13,567 bases of DNA. It comes from Cylindrobasidium torrendii FP15055 ss-10 (lineage: Eukaryota > Basidiomycota > Agaricomycetes > Agaricales > Physalacriaceae). A model generated the notes under the pieces. The model was given only the letters and a program-made list of their open reading frames with translations, ran no database searches and was not told the origin of the DNA. The stretch covers positions 1 through 13,567 of the forward strand of contig KN880803.1 of assembly GCA_000934385.1 (NCBI GenBank). The letters run 5' to 3'. Each line of letters begins with the position of its first letter. Within the stretch, counting starts at the first letter, position 1. Of this stretch, positions 1 through 9,357 are shown one piece after another. A program made the position numbers and the translations under genes.

Positions 1-1178
1 TCTGGGTAGGGATCCTCCAGTACAGCCTTCAGGTGATCCATTGTCTTCCCTTGACAAGAAGGGAGGCCAAGCCGACGTCGGCGGCCAGATCTGACGACCG
101 CTAGGCTGGGGGACGCCGTTCAAAGCGTAGTCTTGCACTGGCAGCCCTCCTCGATGTGCACTCGGGCGCTTGAGCTCGTTGATGACAAGGGAGAGGCGGC
201 CAGGGTGTCCGTTGGTCCGCTGGGTAGCAACGCCGTCGCTCGCGAATGCTTCGTCCGCGGGGTCCAGCGGTCAGGTGCCGCGGACCTCTATTCTTGATGA
301 GGGAGGATAGGGTTGTTGGTACCATTGAGCAGGAGCGGGGATAAAATATTGCATAGGTTGGATGGATGCTCTGTGGAAGAATGAACAAGGAGGTCCCGGC
401 CGCAGAGAACATTGTCCGGGAACCTAGGATGCGGAGTTGCTTGGAAATTCGTAGCAGGACATAGCGCATTTCAAACGGTTGGATAGGACATTCATGGGTG
501 TGAGGCAGTCAGACTGAATTCCGCGAGTTGCAGAGGCATTTGCGCACCTGGAGTCTAACCGTAAACGTCTAACGTTCATCCTCAACCTCAGAACTCGAAC
601 GTTGATGTAGTCCATGCAAAACAGTCTCTCTAGACAAGCAGGGCACCGCGAGTTATGGAAGTGTGAGCAGCAGCCATCGCATTGGCTGTGCCAGGTTGTC
701 GCTGATGACAGGCTGTCGCTGATGAGAAGATGCGGAGAAGAGAAGAGGAGAGTTTGGGCTAGGATCGCGCACGTGGCACGCGAAGGCATCATGCCGGCGG
801 CAGTCAGCAATTGGTTCCTAGCGTCTGCTTAACGCTACTGGCTCCAAGAGCATCCAGCACGGATCTCGGGCCGAACGGCGGTCTCCAGCACGCGCAAATA
901 TACTGGAACCTGGTTCGCTGATGGCGGCTGCCGCTCATTCTTTCTCACCGTCACCATGATGCGCCATGCTAGGATCCGCTTTGCTCCTCTCTTTTCAATT
1001 CGCTCAACCTACGGACCACTTCTGGAATGCATCGCGGGGAGCAAAACATGGCTCATGCGTTCGGACAATCAAGACCAACGGATCCCGGGCAAGCACAAGA
1101 TTTCTGGTACTGTATCCACCGCCTCGATTCGGTTGGTCACATGCACGACCAGGAGAAAATCTTCTCAACCTACCTCCG

Positions 1179-1193
1179 CCCCCCCCCCCCCCC
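1179..1193. repeat. Homopolymer run of 15 C
   Basis: An uninterrupted run of 15 cytosines follows TACCTCCG. It is low-complexity DNA prone to length change and sequencing error, so reading frames across it are unreliable. Confidence 0.95.
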
Positions 1194-1499
1194 GGATGTC
1201 GCTCCCCGAGGACACCATGCCACATATGTCGACGAGCACCCAGTCGGGCGACTACGACACGCAGATGCGCGGCTACTAGTGGACATGGACAGAGTTTCGT
1301 GTCGAGCGCTTGCTCTCATCGTCCGGCTCCTTTGCATTATTCCGGTGACGACAATTCCCGATGTTCATCCATCGTACATTCCCATTGCTTTCGGCGCATT
1401 CTTCCATTTTTCATTCGCTCCGACCTCAAGTACAGTGCCGACTACGCAGCTACGGCCATATCTCCCGCGCAGCCATCCTATTGCGTCTCTGACGCCGCC

Positions 1500-1590
1500 T
1501 CCCTTTTGTACATACGCACCATCCACCCCTCCCAACCATCGGCTTATATACCTTGTCTATTGTTCCTACCGCCCCATCCCTATTTATACG
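1500..1590 (+). promoter_or_regulatory. Pyrimidine-rich stretch with two TATA-like boxes
   Basis: A C/T-rich segment carries CTTATATACC around 1543-1552 and CTATTTATACG around 1580-1590. Pyrimidine tracts next to TATA boxes are common in fungal core promoters. No coding region can be identified downstream on the plus strand, so if this is a promoter its gene is unrecognised or lost. TATA-like strings also arise by chance, so the call is weak. Confidence 0.2.
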
Positions 1591-2070
1591 ACCTGGTTCA
1601 GTTCTCGTCGCGTACATACTTGCAAAGAATCTGTGCGTATTCAGATCCCAGAACCCCAAACATTCTGCGCGCGCGCCTCAAGACGAGCTTGTTGCGAGTA
1701 GCCGGCCACACGGCAGTAGCGGAGGCCCGCCGTGCGCGCGTCTGCGCGTGCATAGTCCGGAGGAATGTTTGTTACTCACTGCTGCTTAGCGCTGCTTTAC
1801 TCATCGCCCCACCCCGAGCTAACTTATCGTAAATACTTGGTTCTGTACCGACTTGCGCGTACCCTAAATCTCCGATTGCTGGAATTGCTGGTGTGAGCTG
1901 TTCAACCGGCGAGCTCCAAGTTGATTCAAGCCTAAGAAGACAGAGGGCGTTGATAGAGCCTATATACTCTATTGATACGCCCACGACGAGCATGCTAGCG
2001 ACCCCCGATCCGCTGGGATTCAGTTGCTTGCAGTTGAACAACCCTTTGAAGGTTGGCAACCGTATTGGAA

Positions 2071-2556
2071 TCAGGCCCTCTTCGCCCCATTGACCTCTTC
2101 TGCCGCACTCCGACGCTTTTCCAGTATCATATAGTCTCGCTGGAACGTTTCCAGTACGGTCGATAAATCGTAGGACGGGTCATCGTTCAGAACTCGCTGG
2201 ACGCGGGCAATCAACTCCCTGTTCAAGTCGGTGCACTCCTTGACAAATCGGTTCTGGTAGGTATCAGGCAACTTCACGTCGATGTCTTGGTTTGCGGCGG
2301 CTGTTTTCTGTTCCAAAGGCTACCGGTTGCCGCTCAGCAATGGGAGGCGCTTAGACACAGGAGGAACCACCGTTACCTTTTCCCAGATATTGTTTTTGTC
2401 CATAATGCGCCGTGTGTCTCCGTCTCTTCGTGATGTACTTCCTTTTGTAGGTTTTGATTCCAAGAAACGCCACTGGACTCCACCCAAAGGCACAAACGCT
2501 GCTTCGAGGTCGCGAACAATAACCTTCCTAGATGCGGAGCAATGGATGATTAACAT
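2071..2556 (-). CDS. Hypothetical protein, two exons (about 144 aa)
   Basis: I do not recognise this gene. The model starts at the ATG at 2556 and runs to 2359. It then skips a 51-nt GT-AG intron (2308-2358; weak donor GTGTCT, acceptor ACAG) and continues 2307-2071. The intron removes an in-frame TAG and both junctions are phase 0. The predicted protein is soluble and charged, with no signal peptide or membrane segment. The second half is helix-like and rich in Asp, Glu and Arg (motifs NRELIARVQRVLND and LETFQRDYMILEKRR), ending Lys-Arg-Ala. No zinc ligands or catalytic motif are visible. It is divergent from the JmjC-like gene, with 370 bp between the start codons. The true start could lie upstream in a further exon. 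Existence as a gene is fairly likely; function is unknown. Confidence 0.5.
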
Positions 2557-2842
2557 GGTATGTAATGAGTTAGGCGCGCTCGCTCAGCGGGTCTTTGTAC
2601 ATTTCGCAACAGATCGCATATCCTTTCGCGGGTCCTAGAATGCACAGAATTAATAGCTGGCTAGCAATGTCTAATAACAATAGAAGTACTCAGATCTACT
2701 CAAATCTACTGCGTTAAGATGGGGGACCCCGAGAATGTTCTAGGACGCTCGGGGGACATCCCGGAGCGACAACCTTTCGCAGACGCGCCGTCAACGCGTC
2801 GTCGTTCTTCGCCAAATAAGAGCGGGCTGCGGATGGGATCAT

Positions 2843-2889
2843 CGATCATTGATCGTTGATCAACATCATTCTGCAGCTGGCAGCTGCAG
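2843..2889. promoter_or_regulatory. Palindrome cluster in the divergent promoter
   Basis: Three perfect palindromes are packed within 47 bp: CGATCATTGATCG (2843-2855), GTTGATCAAC (2855-2864) and CTGCAGCTGGCAGCTGCAG (2871-2889, 9-bp arms around one base). The last holds two CAGCTG E-box cores. They lie 38-84 bp upstream of the JmjC-like ATG, between two divergently transcribed genes. They could be dimeric transcription-factor sites or form a hairpin in the 5' leader. The symmetry is seen directly; the role is inferred. Confidence 0.45.
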
Positions 2890-2926
2890 TCCTCGACGAC
2901 CATCAACTTCCTTTCTAAAGCAAGCA

Positions 2927-5465
2927 ATGTCAAAACCACGGCCACGACAAGGACTCACAGACCTGATACGAGCGTATCTGATTCACAGATGCGACCTCTT
3001 TACCTTGTATAGGGAAGGGGATGAGTCCCGGGATCAATGGGCAGCGCGAATTGATCTTGAGCGTTATATACCACGTACCGCAAGACCTGCGACTTGGCCG
3101 TGGGACAAGGAGTGGAATTCTATTCAGCTGACTTCTCCCACTGAACCCAACAGCGACCAGAAGGAGAAGCTTCGAAATAAACTCCGTAAGAGGCTGGAAG
3201 ACCAACTGCACAAACGTAATTCAGCGGCCCGACAAACAACTTGCGCGGCGGCGTGAGTACTCACGACAGCACCGTAGCTTTCTTGTACTTGACGCTTTGT
3301 AGCCACAGGTCAGCGCCTCGAGCATTGCCAAGACCAGAGGGCGCAGATGACGCGTGCGGACTGAGCCCTACGCCAGAAGAGCATCCAATGGAAGATAATA
3401 CGCCGTTGCCGCAGTCGCCGGGGGAAGTCTTTGTTAGTCAAGAACACCCTACGTAGCTTCTTCTAATGCCAGCGCAGCTTGATGCCACTGGCGGTCGAGA
3501 GACGGGCGCGATAACCTTTCATGGCAACGCTGGAACCCAAATCCGCACCGTTCTCCCTCTTTACTTTGATCCTGAAAACCTCGGGGTAAACGCATTACAG
3601 GCTGTAAGTTCATTCCGCATTTGCCAGGGCAGAGGAGGCCGCTGATCCCACCTGAGACGGCAGACTTTGTTACCAAAGCGTTTGCGCCAGCTGGGCACGT
3701 TGAGGTGTCCAATGAGAGTGTTAAGGTCCTGCAGCGATGCGATCTACTGGATAGCGACGTGGAAGCTGCAGCCCTCGCCGAGCTGGAGCTCAATCGCCCT
3801 CTTTTCCTTGTTGGCCCTCGAGATACGGTCACGGAAGCCGACGTCAAGAAAGGCATATGTTCGAAGCAATGCCTGTCCAGCTTTGGTATACTGAAAGCAC
3901 GCGTTGTTGAAGCTTTTGGTATGAATTTGGATGGTCCCTCAGTGTTACTCTGATATATTATGTAGATTTTGTTGAGATGGAAAGAGGCGCTCAGCTCCCA
4001 GAGCTAGTTGAGACCAGACGACACAAGATGACCTTTGGTATGTTTATAGAGAACGTTAAGAAAGGCAAGGCTCTTTACGTCTTGGATCTGCAATGCGCCC
4101 ACCGCCAACCCATTCCTTACGGGTGATCACTTCCCTTTTCTTGTAGTCTCGGACGTACCATTCTTACCCGCAGATGTCTAGTGGACTGGACGATGGGAAT
4201 TTGGCCATAGTCAATACGGCCATATTCACCCAAACTCATCACTGGGCTGATTCACTCTGGGCGCTGGCTCACGGCGGAGGCGTCATCACATATTGGCACC
4301 ACGACGCAGACGGAAAAGCCACCATGATTGATTGTAAAAGCGGCATCAAAGTATGGTCCTTCTTTATTCCCAACAAAGACCTTTCTCCCGCAGACCTAAC
4401 GCGAGCCATGGAACGACTTGCAAGCCTGAAGTCCGTTATGCCCACAGCGGAGGAGGGCACCGTGCAGACAGTTGTTGTTTTTCCCGGAGACACTCTGTGA
4501 GGGCGTTATATATATATTCCTCCATTTCAACGCTCATGTCGCCGGACAGGTTCATGCCCCCTGGCAAGATGCACATGGTATATACTCCGCTTGAGTCGCT
4601 CTCTGCGGGCTCCTCGTTTTGGAATATCTCTACCCTTCATCTCACCGCTGTATCTCGCCTGCACGACAGTCGATTAGGAGAAACACTCACCAACGTCGAA
4701 CACAACGACGAAGACATATTCAACACGCTGGTTCGTCTGGCTATTGCAATCCCGTTGATGGGGAACAGAGGCCCGTCTACCTGTTTTACCGCCGCCGGCA
4801 AACTCATCGCGTTTTTATAGCCCTCCGCCTCCGCCCTATCCTCTTCCTCTACGACATGATAGTCAACAACCGCAGGTACCTGTCTATCTACGAGAAACAC
4901 TCTCATTACGAGCTGTCGACCCTGGGCTCGGCCGAGGATTACGACGACTGGTCGGACACAGGCGAGGAGCCAGAGTGCGTTCCCAAGAGGAAAACCAAGA
5001 AGAGAAACTACGCCACTCCAATCAATAACAGTGAGCCCTTGATGAGACAGCGCCGCTTGATTTTGACTAGCGGTAGAGCTGGAGGAAGACGATCTGCGTC
5101 GGCGGAAAGTGGATCGCATTATGGCCCGGGGCATTGAACCTGCTCATATGGAGACCGCATTGCGCACCGTGGAACAACTGTTGGCGAGGGCTATCCTTGG
5201 CTTCGAAATTCCAAAGATCGACACCAACAAAGACGGAGCAATCATTGAAAAGCTGCGAAGCGCCCATCCCAAGGGCTTGGAACGCGCCCGCGCCCGGAGA
5301 TTTGGCGCCATCAGACGCGCTCATAGCGCAAAATGGTTGGAAATAACGGAGAAAGTCTTGACCGGCTGGGATGATCCAGGACCCCTGCTTCAAGAAGTTG
5401 ATTACGCCGTCCTGCAACGGTCAACCTGGCCGGAAGAGGTTTGGCTTGACCATCAAACAGCTTGA
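2927..5465 (+). CDS. JmjC-like cupin protein, eight exons, frameshift near 4760
   Basis: Proposed exons: 2927-3252, 3309-3432, 3478-3603, 3657-3918, 3966-4122, 4182-4496, 4550-5030, 5071-5465. The seven introns are 40-59 nt GT-AG and all phases agree, apart from one missing base in exon 7. With that base restored the product is about 728 aa. The centre is a JmjC-type double-stranded beta-helix: TYWHHDADG gives the Fe(II) pair His371/Asp373, KSGIKVW follows as in the family, and FMPPGKMHMVYTP supplies His445, 72 residues on. Family members use Fe(II) and 2-oxoglutarate to hydroxylate or demethylate proteins; the substrate here is unknown. The N-terminal 150 residues are charged (KLRNKLRKRLEDQ) and Pro-rich. 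After the cupin comes an acidic patch (EDYDDWSDTGEEPE) and a basic KRKTKKR, a possible nuclear signal. The ATG was chosen because upstream frame extension has no ATG. The exon 4 acceptor (GAG at 3656) is the least certain. Identification rests on motifs only. Confidence 0.72.
4760..4763 (+). other. Probable one-base frameshift at a GGGG run in the JmjC-like gene
   Basis: Upstream of this point frame 3 encodes conserved-looking sequence (TLVRLAIAIPLM). Downstream, frame 2 does (EQRPVYLFYRRR, then FLYDMIVNNRRYL). Frame 3 hits TAG at 4818. Adding one base at the G run reconnects the two and makes the total length of all exons a multiple of three. It may be a sequencing error or a real inactivating mutation. 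A phase-compatible alternative is an intron from 4754 or 4775 to 4875 (122 or 101 nt), roughly twice any other intron of this gene. Confidence 0.55.
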
Positions 5466-5565
5466 GATGCTGTTGCGACCTAATGTCTTGTGCCAATACC
5501 TATATGATTATGCGCGTAATGAATCAATGACGGTCGACTGACTATCAGTATCGGACGCGCGAGGA

Positions 5566-5952
5566 ATGCTCTTGGCTTTTGTGAGACTCAGCAAGGCAGC
5601 CAGGTCGCTAGTTAGGTCGAGCTGAGCGATCGCTCCGACGGTGTCGACGTTCAACATACCTATCTCGAACTCCCAGCGCCCGCCACAACGGCCAACGACT
5701 TACTACCCGTCCTACTATCCTCGCGCTTCACGGTCGCGTCTATTCCACCACGCACTTTTCGACTTGCGCGACGCAATGGGCGTCGTACTGATCCGTCGCG
5801 CGTGCGTCTATGAGTTCCAATCCATTCTGGAGGATTGGGTCGTCTTGGTACGGAGTGGGCAGCGAGGCCAGCGCAGTGAGAGACCTCACCCTGCATTCCG
5901 GAAGCGCATTCAGGAAAGGATGGCCCTCTTTCAGGAGTTCTTGACGATATAG
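5566..5952 (+). CDS. Possible small gene downstream of the JmjC-like gene
   Basis: I do not recognise this product. One model starts at ATG 5566 (MLLAFVRLSKAARSL). It skips a 66-nt intron at 5611-5676 (donor GTTAGG, acceptor CCCAG, both junctions phase 0, removing an in-frame TGA) and ends at the TAG at 5950-5952, giving about 106 aa. The second exon has a Tyr/Pro-rich start (TTYYPSYYPR). It then carries a helix-like stretch with Leu, Val, Ile and Arg (HHALFDLRDAMGVVLIRRAC, then FRKRIQERMALFQEF). No domain, signal peptide or membrane segment is evident. It lies 100 bp after the JmjC-like stop on the same strand. It could be an independent short gene, a remnant, or chance; the minus strand is also open here. 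Confidence 0.3.
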
Positions 5953-6494
5953 ATTCCACGGTTCATCTTGGTCTAAGATACTTGTACTGATTTGATTTGA
6001 TTTGATTCCGGTTTAAAGTGGCCTGCAGGCCGCGGACGGCCTATGCGTCCAGTATTCGCGATGCTTGTACTGAGCCTCTGCCGCTACTCGTATTCCTAAG
6101 CCTTCCGCCCCGCCGCAAAGAAACTCATTCGTTCCTTCTGGAAAGGAGGGGCCCTCCAGCGGCCAAACGTTGGTCCCCGCGCCGCCCCTCTGCGCTGCCA
6201 GCGGCGCGTTGGTAGCCTAAAACTGAGTCAGCGAGTGCGCTCTGTGGAGGAAAAAGCGTGTCGAGGTACAGGGAGGCGGTAGAACCACAACGGCCTCGCA
6301 AGACGCTGCAGCGGACGTAGTCAGGTCGAGTGGAGGAAATGGGGACCGCGTGTGCCAGTGTACAGTGCGTCGCTGTGGTTTCCTACCCCCCAAACGACGG
6401 ATTTGGGCTCGCTTGCCGGGCCGCATAATCGGGCTCCGCGGGGATTGAACAGATAGACGAAGAAGAAAAGCGCACGAATGCGCGGTACAAAGAC
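5953..6494. other. Intergenic stretch with short repeats
   Basis: Only short, unconvincing frames occur here. It contains four tandem copies of TGATT (5988-6007) and a perfect 12-bp palindrome, GGCCTGCAGGCC (6020-6031). I searched both strands for a continuation of the PCF11-like domain found just to the right and saw none. Confidence 0.5.
5988..6007. repeat. Four tandem copies of TGATT
   Basis: TGATT is repeated four times without interruption, directly followed by CCGG. It is a simple microsatellite with no visible function, just beyond the stop of the small candidate gene. Confidence 0.9.
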
Positions 6495-6743
6495 CTAGGC
6501 AGCCGCGAGGCGGCGTACGTACGGTTGCCGTTCGTCAAGTAGTCGAGTTGGCGGCGCCCTACGCCAGGTCACGACCAGGACCAGTTCGTCCATTTTGTTG
6601 CGTGTTGATGGGTCCAGAAGACCGAATGACTCGAGGAAGACGGGAATGATGAAGGAGGCAAAAAGGCGGGCGTGTGGATCGTGGATGTTCTTGGAAATCA
6701 CGTTGAGGAGGCATAACGCTGGCAGCTTGGCCCTTGGACGGAC
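6495..6743 (-). pseudogene. PCF11-like CTD-interaction domain, second half only
   Basis: The minus frame from 6743, just after a good acceptor (TACTCTCAG), encodes VRPRAKLPALCLLNVISKNI. It continues with DPHARLFASFIIPVFLESF, LLDPSTRNKMDEL and VTWR. This matches the second half of the CID (ENTH/VHS-like) of fungal Pcf11, the cleavage and polyadenylation factor that binds the phosphorylated RNA polymerase II tail. The preceding CID half (normally about 50 residues) is not found in any upstream frame to 7190. The frame ends after TWRRAPPT at a TAG near 6495, whereas Pcf11 proteins are several hundred residues long. The usual Tyr and Asp of the YLLDSI-type motif are Cys and Asn here, and a doubled CTGGTC adds two residues before TWR. 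I read it as a captured or decayed gene fragment. A small functional CID protein with unseen exons is less likely. Confidence 0.6.
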
Positions 6744-7419
6744 CTGAGAGTACGCAGCACAATTATACATTCGTGAATGGGACAGTCGCAACTTCCACAG
6801 ACTCAGCCAGGGATTTGTATGCAGCAGTACGACGATAGCAAAATAATGCGCGCCGCCAGATATTGCTACTGGAGTCAACTACGGTGCGAATACAACCTCA
6901 CTCCTAGCTGAGCTACTTGTATACAGGGCGACTAGAAAACACAACTCACCCGCAGAATTTGACCTGGAAGGCAATCCGAGACGATGTAGGCGCGCTGCAG
7001 GTGGTCGCTGGAGCGAAGTTGAGCTTTCGATCCTGTCCCCGGAAGCAAAAGACGGATGCGTCTGTCCGTTGATCCCTCCGATCGGCGGCAATTGCACGCC
7101 AGCTTTCTGCAACTTCGACGACCAGCTCGCCTTACGATGCTAACCATCAGACCCTGGCTACATTCTATCAACTGCAGCTGGTTCAAAGCTCATTGAGCCA
7201 AACTCGAAACAAGCTCCCCTCTGTTGCTTCTTTGGTCTGAGCACCGGGGAGATTTTATGGCGGAGGCTGGGTGCAATCCAGGTCTTGAAATTTGAGGTAG
7301 GTTTGGTCTAATTTCTTATCTTCCGCACTCCTCCAGAATTTCTTATGCAGTTGACCAGATTAAAAGCAAACAGTTCAATTATAGACTAAAAGTAATAATA
7401 TTGAATGTGCAATACTCCT
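6744..7419. other. Stretch between the CID fragment and the dioxygenase stop
   Basis: Several minus-strand frames (6879-7112, 6932-7186) are open but carry no recognisable motif. A strong-looking donor (minus strand, GTGAGT at 6949) has no convincing partner exon. The right part, about 7290-7419, is AT-rich and probably the 3' untranslated region of the dioxygenase gene transcribed from the right. No canonical AATAAA was found on the minus strand there. Confidence 0.45.
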
Positions 7420-9154
7420 TCAAAATCCCTTTGCCATGCCCATCTTCTCCAACTTCTTCCTCATGGCCGGGGAGAGGTCCAATCCCGGGAAGCCCTCTGA
7501 GGATCGAATGCCTCCGTTGGTCTTCTTGCACCAGTCTGGCGGCTTGTCTTGCAAAATCCGGAACGAATCCCGAGGAAAAAAGAATACGTGGCCTACTCGG
7601 CCGGGAGCCATTCCATTCTCCCTGTTCCCCACTGGCACCCAGCGAGCCACCTTGTGATAGAGAGCTCCCGCCATAAAAATAATCACATCCCCCGTTCCAT
7701 ATCTGTTGAGAGTTAGTCCTGGGTCTCGGGCGTCGATGAGTACCTGCCTCAGCTTCACTCCAAGGTCAGGAAATATAGCCTCTCCTCCAGAGAAAGTCCC
7801 CGCGCAAAATATGGCTGCCGGGCCATCATCCTTGCCGTCGCGGTGTACACTAACCTGCAGCTTGAAGACCAGAGCCCTGCCCACCCATGGACCGGGATCC
7901 TCTGCGAACCACTGGCCGGCTTGGAACGCAGCCTCATACCTGGCGTGTTCTGCGGGATAGGCAACTCTGAAGAGCTCCTTGAGGTAAGCGGCAACTTTCT
8001 GAGTAGCGGCGTAATATGTCCTCATGGCTCCGGAACGAGTGGATCCCGCCGTGCAGTCGGCGGAAGGGACCAAAGGGCCGTCCTGTATACGGTCAGAGGC
8101 GAGACGGCTGGACAAAGGCAGTTGCTCTTACTGCATGTCCTTTCATGCACCAGGCGGCGACAGCGTGGAGGACTCCGCAGCGCTCTGCTTCCCCTCCCGC
8201 TTGCGGGCCTTTGGCGCCCTCCTCAACGCCCTCCTTAACTCTGGGGTCCTCCTCGGCGCCCTCCTCGACGCCCTCCTCATCCTCTCCCACCTCAGCCTCT
8301 GCAGCGCCGAACAGCATCACGTCGCCATCCTCGGAATGTCGAACATCTTTCTGGGCCGGATGAGGGGGAAGCACTGAGCCCAAATCGTGCGCAGCTTGAT
8401 ACGCGATGTCGACCAACTCGGAATCCAGACCGTCATATTTGACCTGAGCGGGGGGAAGAGCATCTAAGTCGGCCTGGGAGCGGCCAGCAGGAGAATAAGG
8501 AGGGTACTGAAGAACGTCAGCAGCGCGAAGACCCCCGTACAAACAGGGACTCACCGGCGAGCAGATTGCTGCTGCTCTCATGGGACGATGGGCGAAGGCG
8601 GCAAGCAACGTTTGACTGTCCTCGTCGACCAAGCGCATAGACATGGCGTCTGGAAGCAGCGCGGATTTCTCCAGCTCCTTGCAGCGAGCGTCGGCAGCTG
8701 CAATCTCGGCCTTGGTATTGATGGGGCGTTCGCGCAGCTCCTTCAGGCGAACCCCCGGGCAGAGGAAAGTCGGAGCGAATTTGGCCCAGCATTCGGCTTG
8801 ATGCCGATCGGCGCGACGATGGAGGGCCTCCCGCAAATGCGGGGGTTTGCTTTCTTGAAAAACGGCCTGCGTGCGCCTGTCGGGAGGTCTGATCGGAGCC
8901 AGCTGGGCCTAAACAAGCGCGAAAGTTAGGGCTGGTTCCATAAGCAAACGACGACAACGAGAACCTTGGTGGGACGGCGCTTTTTGGCGGCTGGACCCTC
9001 CTTCGGGGCGGGGCCAGGGGAAGGAGTCCTCTTCCTTTTGGCCTGCTGAATGTTCAGCGGCCAGATTAGCGCGGTCGACGCGAGAGCTACGCACCGCAGT
9101 TGGGTTCTGCTGGGCTGCCGGCCGGCTGGAGGACCTGGCGGCGCGCTTAACCAT
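7420..9154 (-). CDS. TET/JBP-like 2OG-Fe(II) dioxygenase, six exons (495 aa)
   Basis: Exons on the minus strand: 9154-9095, 9045-8965, 8908-8555, 8506-8132, 8082-7748, 7702-7420. All phases agree and no stop interrupts. Residues 14-47 are basic (QAKRKRTPSP, then PAAKKRRPTK), a bipartite nuclear signal. Residues about 100-130 could form a coiled coil, and 234-272 are a Glu/Gly-rich acidic repeat. The C-terminal catalytic domain shows SVHRDGKDD (Fe ligands His370, Asp372), GTFSGGEAIFPDLGVKLRYG, TGDVIIFMAGALYHKV (His418), then GRVGHVFFFPR, whose Arg437 (or Arg429) would hold 2-oxoglutarate. The layout fits the agaricomycete TET/JBP-type oxygenases, which oxidise 5-methylpyrimidines in DNA; a protein-hydroxylating relative is the alternative. 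The superfamily is well supported, the substrate is not. The start ATG at 9154 begins the basic tail directly. It is co-oriented with the HECT-like gene. Confidence 0.78.
7703..7747 (-). other. Probable GC-AG intron in the dioxygenase gene
   Basis: Reading through keeps the frame but inserts 15 residues between LGVKL and YGTGDVIIF, exactly where relatives are continuous. A GT donor at 7743 gives a 41-nt intron that breaks frame. Using AG|GCAGGT at 7747 gives a 45-nt intron with branch-like GGACTAACTC and acceptor CAACAG. It restores KLRYGTGDV with Arg split across the junction. Confidence 0.55.
8213..8279. repeat. Imperfect tandem repeat coding the acidic stretch
   Basis: A unit of about 25 bases beginning GGCGCCCTCCTC recurs after 42 bases (8213 and 8255). 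On the minus strand it encodes EGVEEGA twice, 14 residues apart, in the dioxygenase linker. Repeats of this kind readily gain or lose copies, so the linker length may vary between strains. Confidence 0.7.
9043..9094 (-). other. First intron of the dioxygenase gene with tandem CAGCAG acceptor
   Basis: Donor GTGCGT at 9094, branch-like CGCTAATC and CGCTGAAC, and acceptor CATTCAG ending at 9046, directly followed by a second CAG (9045-9043). Use of either AG would include or omit one Gln just before the basic KRKR cluster without changing frame. Confidence 0.5.
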
Positions 9155-9306
9155 AGAAGTCGCGAGAAAACAGAGGAGAGAATGTCCAGAAGAGCCAATA
9201 ACGCGGAAACTCGGTGCGACAGAATCCGCGCCGTCTGCAAGGAGGAACTGGTTCCAGAATTCCCAGATACGGAGGCTAGCAAGCCAGGCGCGTTGGGAGC
9301 CGGGCT

Positions 9307-9320
9307 TATATTATAATATA
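9307..9320. promoter_or_regulatory. Palindromic TATA element upstream of the dioxygenase gene
   Basis: TATATTATAATATA is a perfect 14-bp palindrome in otherwise GC-rich DNA, upstream of the minus-strand dioxygenase start. A promoter role is inferred from position and composition alone. Confidence 0.35.
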
Positions 9321-9339
9321 GACGGAATCTAAAACAAAT

Positions 9340-9357
9340 CGGCCCTGTTTCGGGCCG
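9340..9357. repeat. GC-rich hairpin
   Basis: CGGCCC-tgtttc-GGGCCG forms a perfect six-base stem with a six-base loop. There is no T tract after it, and it lies in eukaryotic intergenic DNA, so a bacterial-type terminator is not suggested. A related hairpin lies at 12597-12611. Confidence 0.6.

Larger units (their letters stand above)
1..2070. other. Stretch without a defensible gene
   Basis: No reading frame here shows a recognisable domain, and I could not chain exons by phase as was possible further right. Three weak candidates exist. A minus-strand frame is stop-free from 270 to the left edge (90 codons) and could be the end of an exon of a gene leaving the window. A minus-strand frame at 424-810 has a Cys-rich patch (CDGCC and CPAC). 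A plus-strand 72-codon frame runs 614-832. Three overlapping plus frames are open between 956 and 1832, but they are rich in Pro, Ser and Arg, as expected from C-rich DNA. A near-exact direct repeat, GTCGCTGATGA, occurs twice around 699-726. The region may be promoter, UTR or decayed sequence. Confidence 0.5.

Noticed and set aside
424..810. Cys-rich 128-codon minus frame resembling a zinc-binding knuckle
   Set aside because: Only two Cys pairs occur and no full zinc-finger spacing; no splice partner and no support from flanking sequence.
966..1832. Open frame of 288 codons on the plus strand
   Set aside because: It crosses the C run and TATA-like stretch, is dominated by Pro/Ser/Arg/Cys from C-rich DNA, overlaps two other open frames and shows no domain.
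4506..4516. TATATATATAT run as a promoter
   Set aside because: It lies inside the 4497-4549 intron of the JmjC-like gene, with no downstream gene start.
7436..8377. Several plus-strand open frames of 70-130 codons
   Set aside because: They are antisense shadows of the dioxygenase exons, which carry the catalytic motifs on the minus strand.
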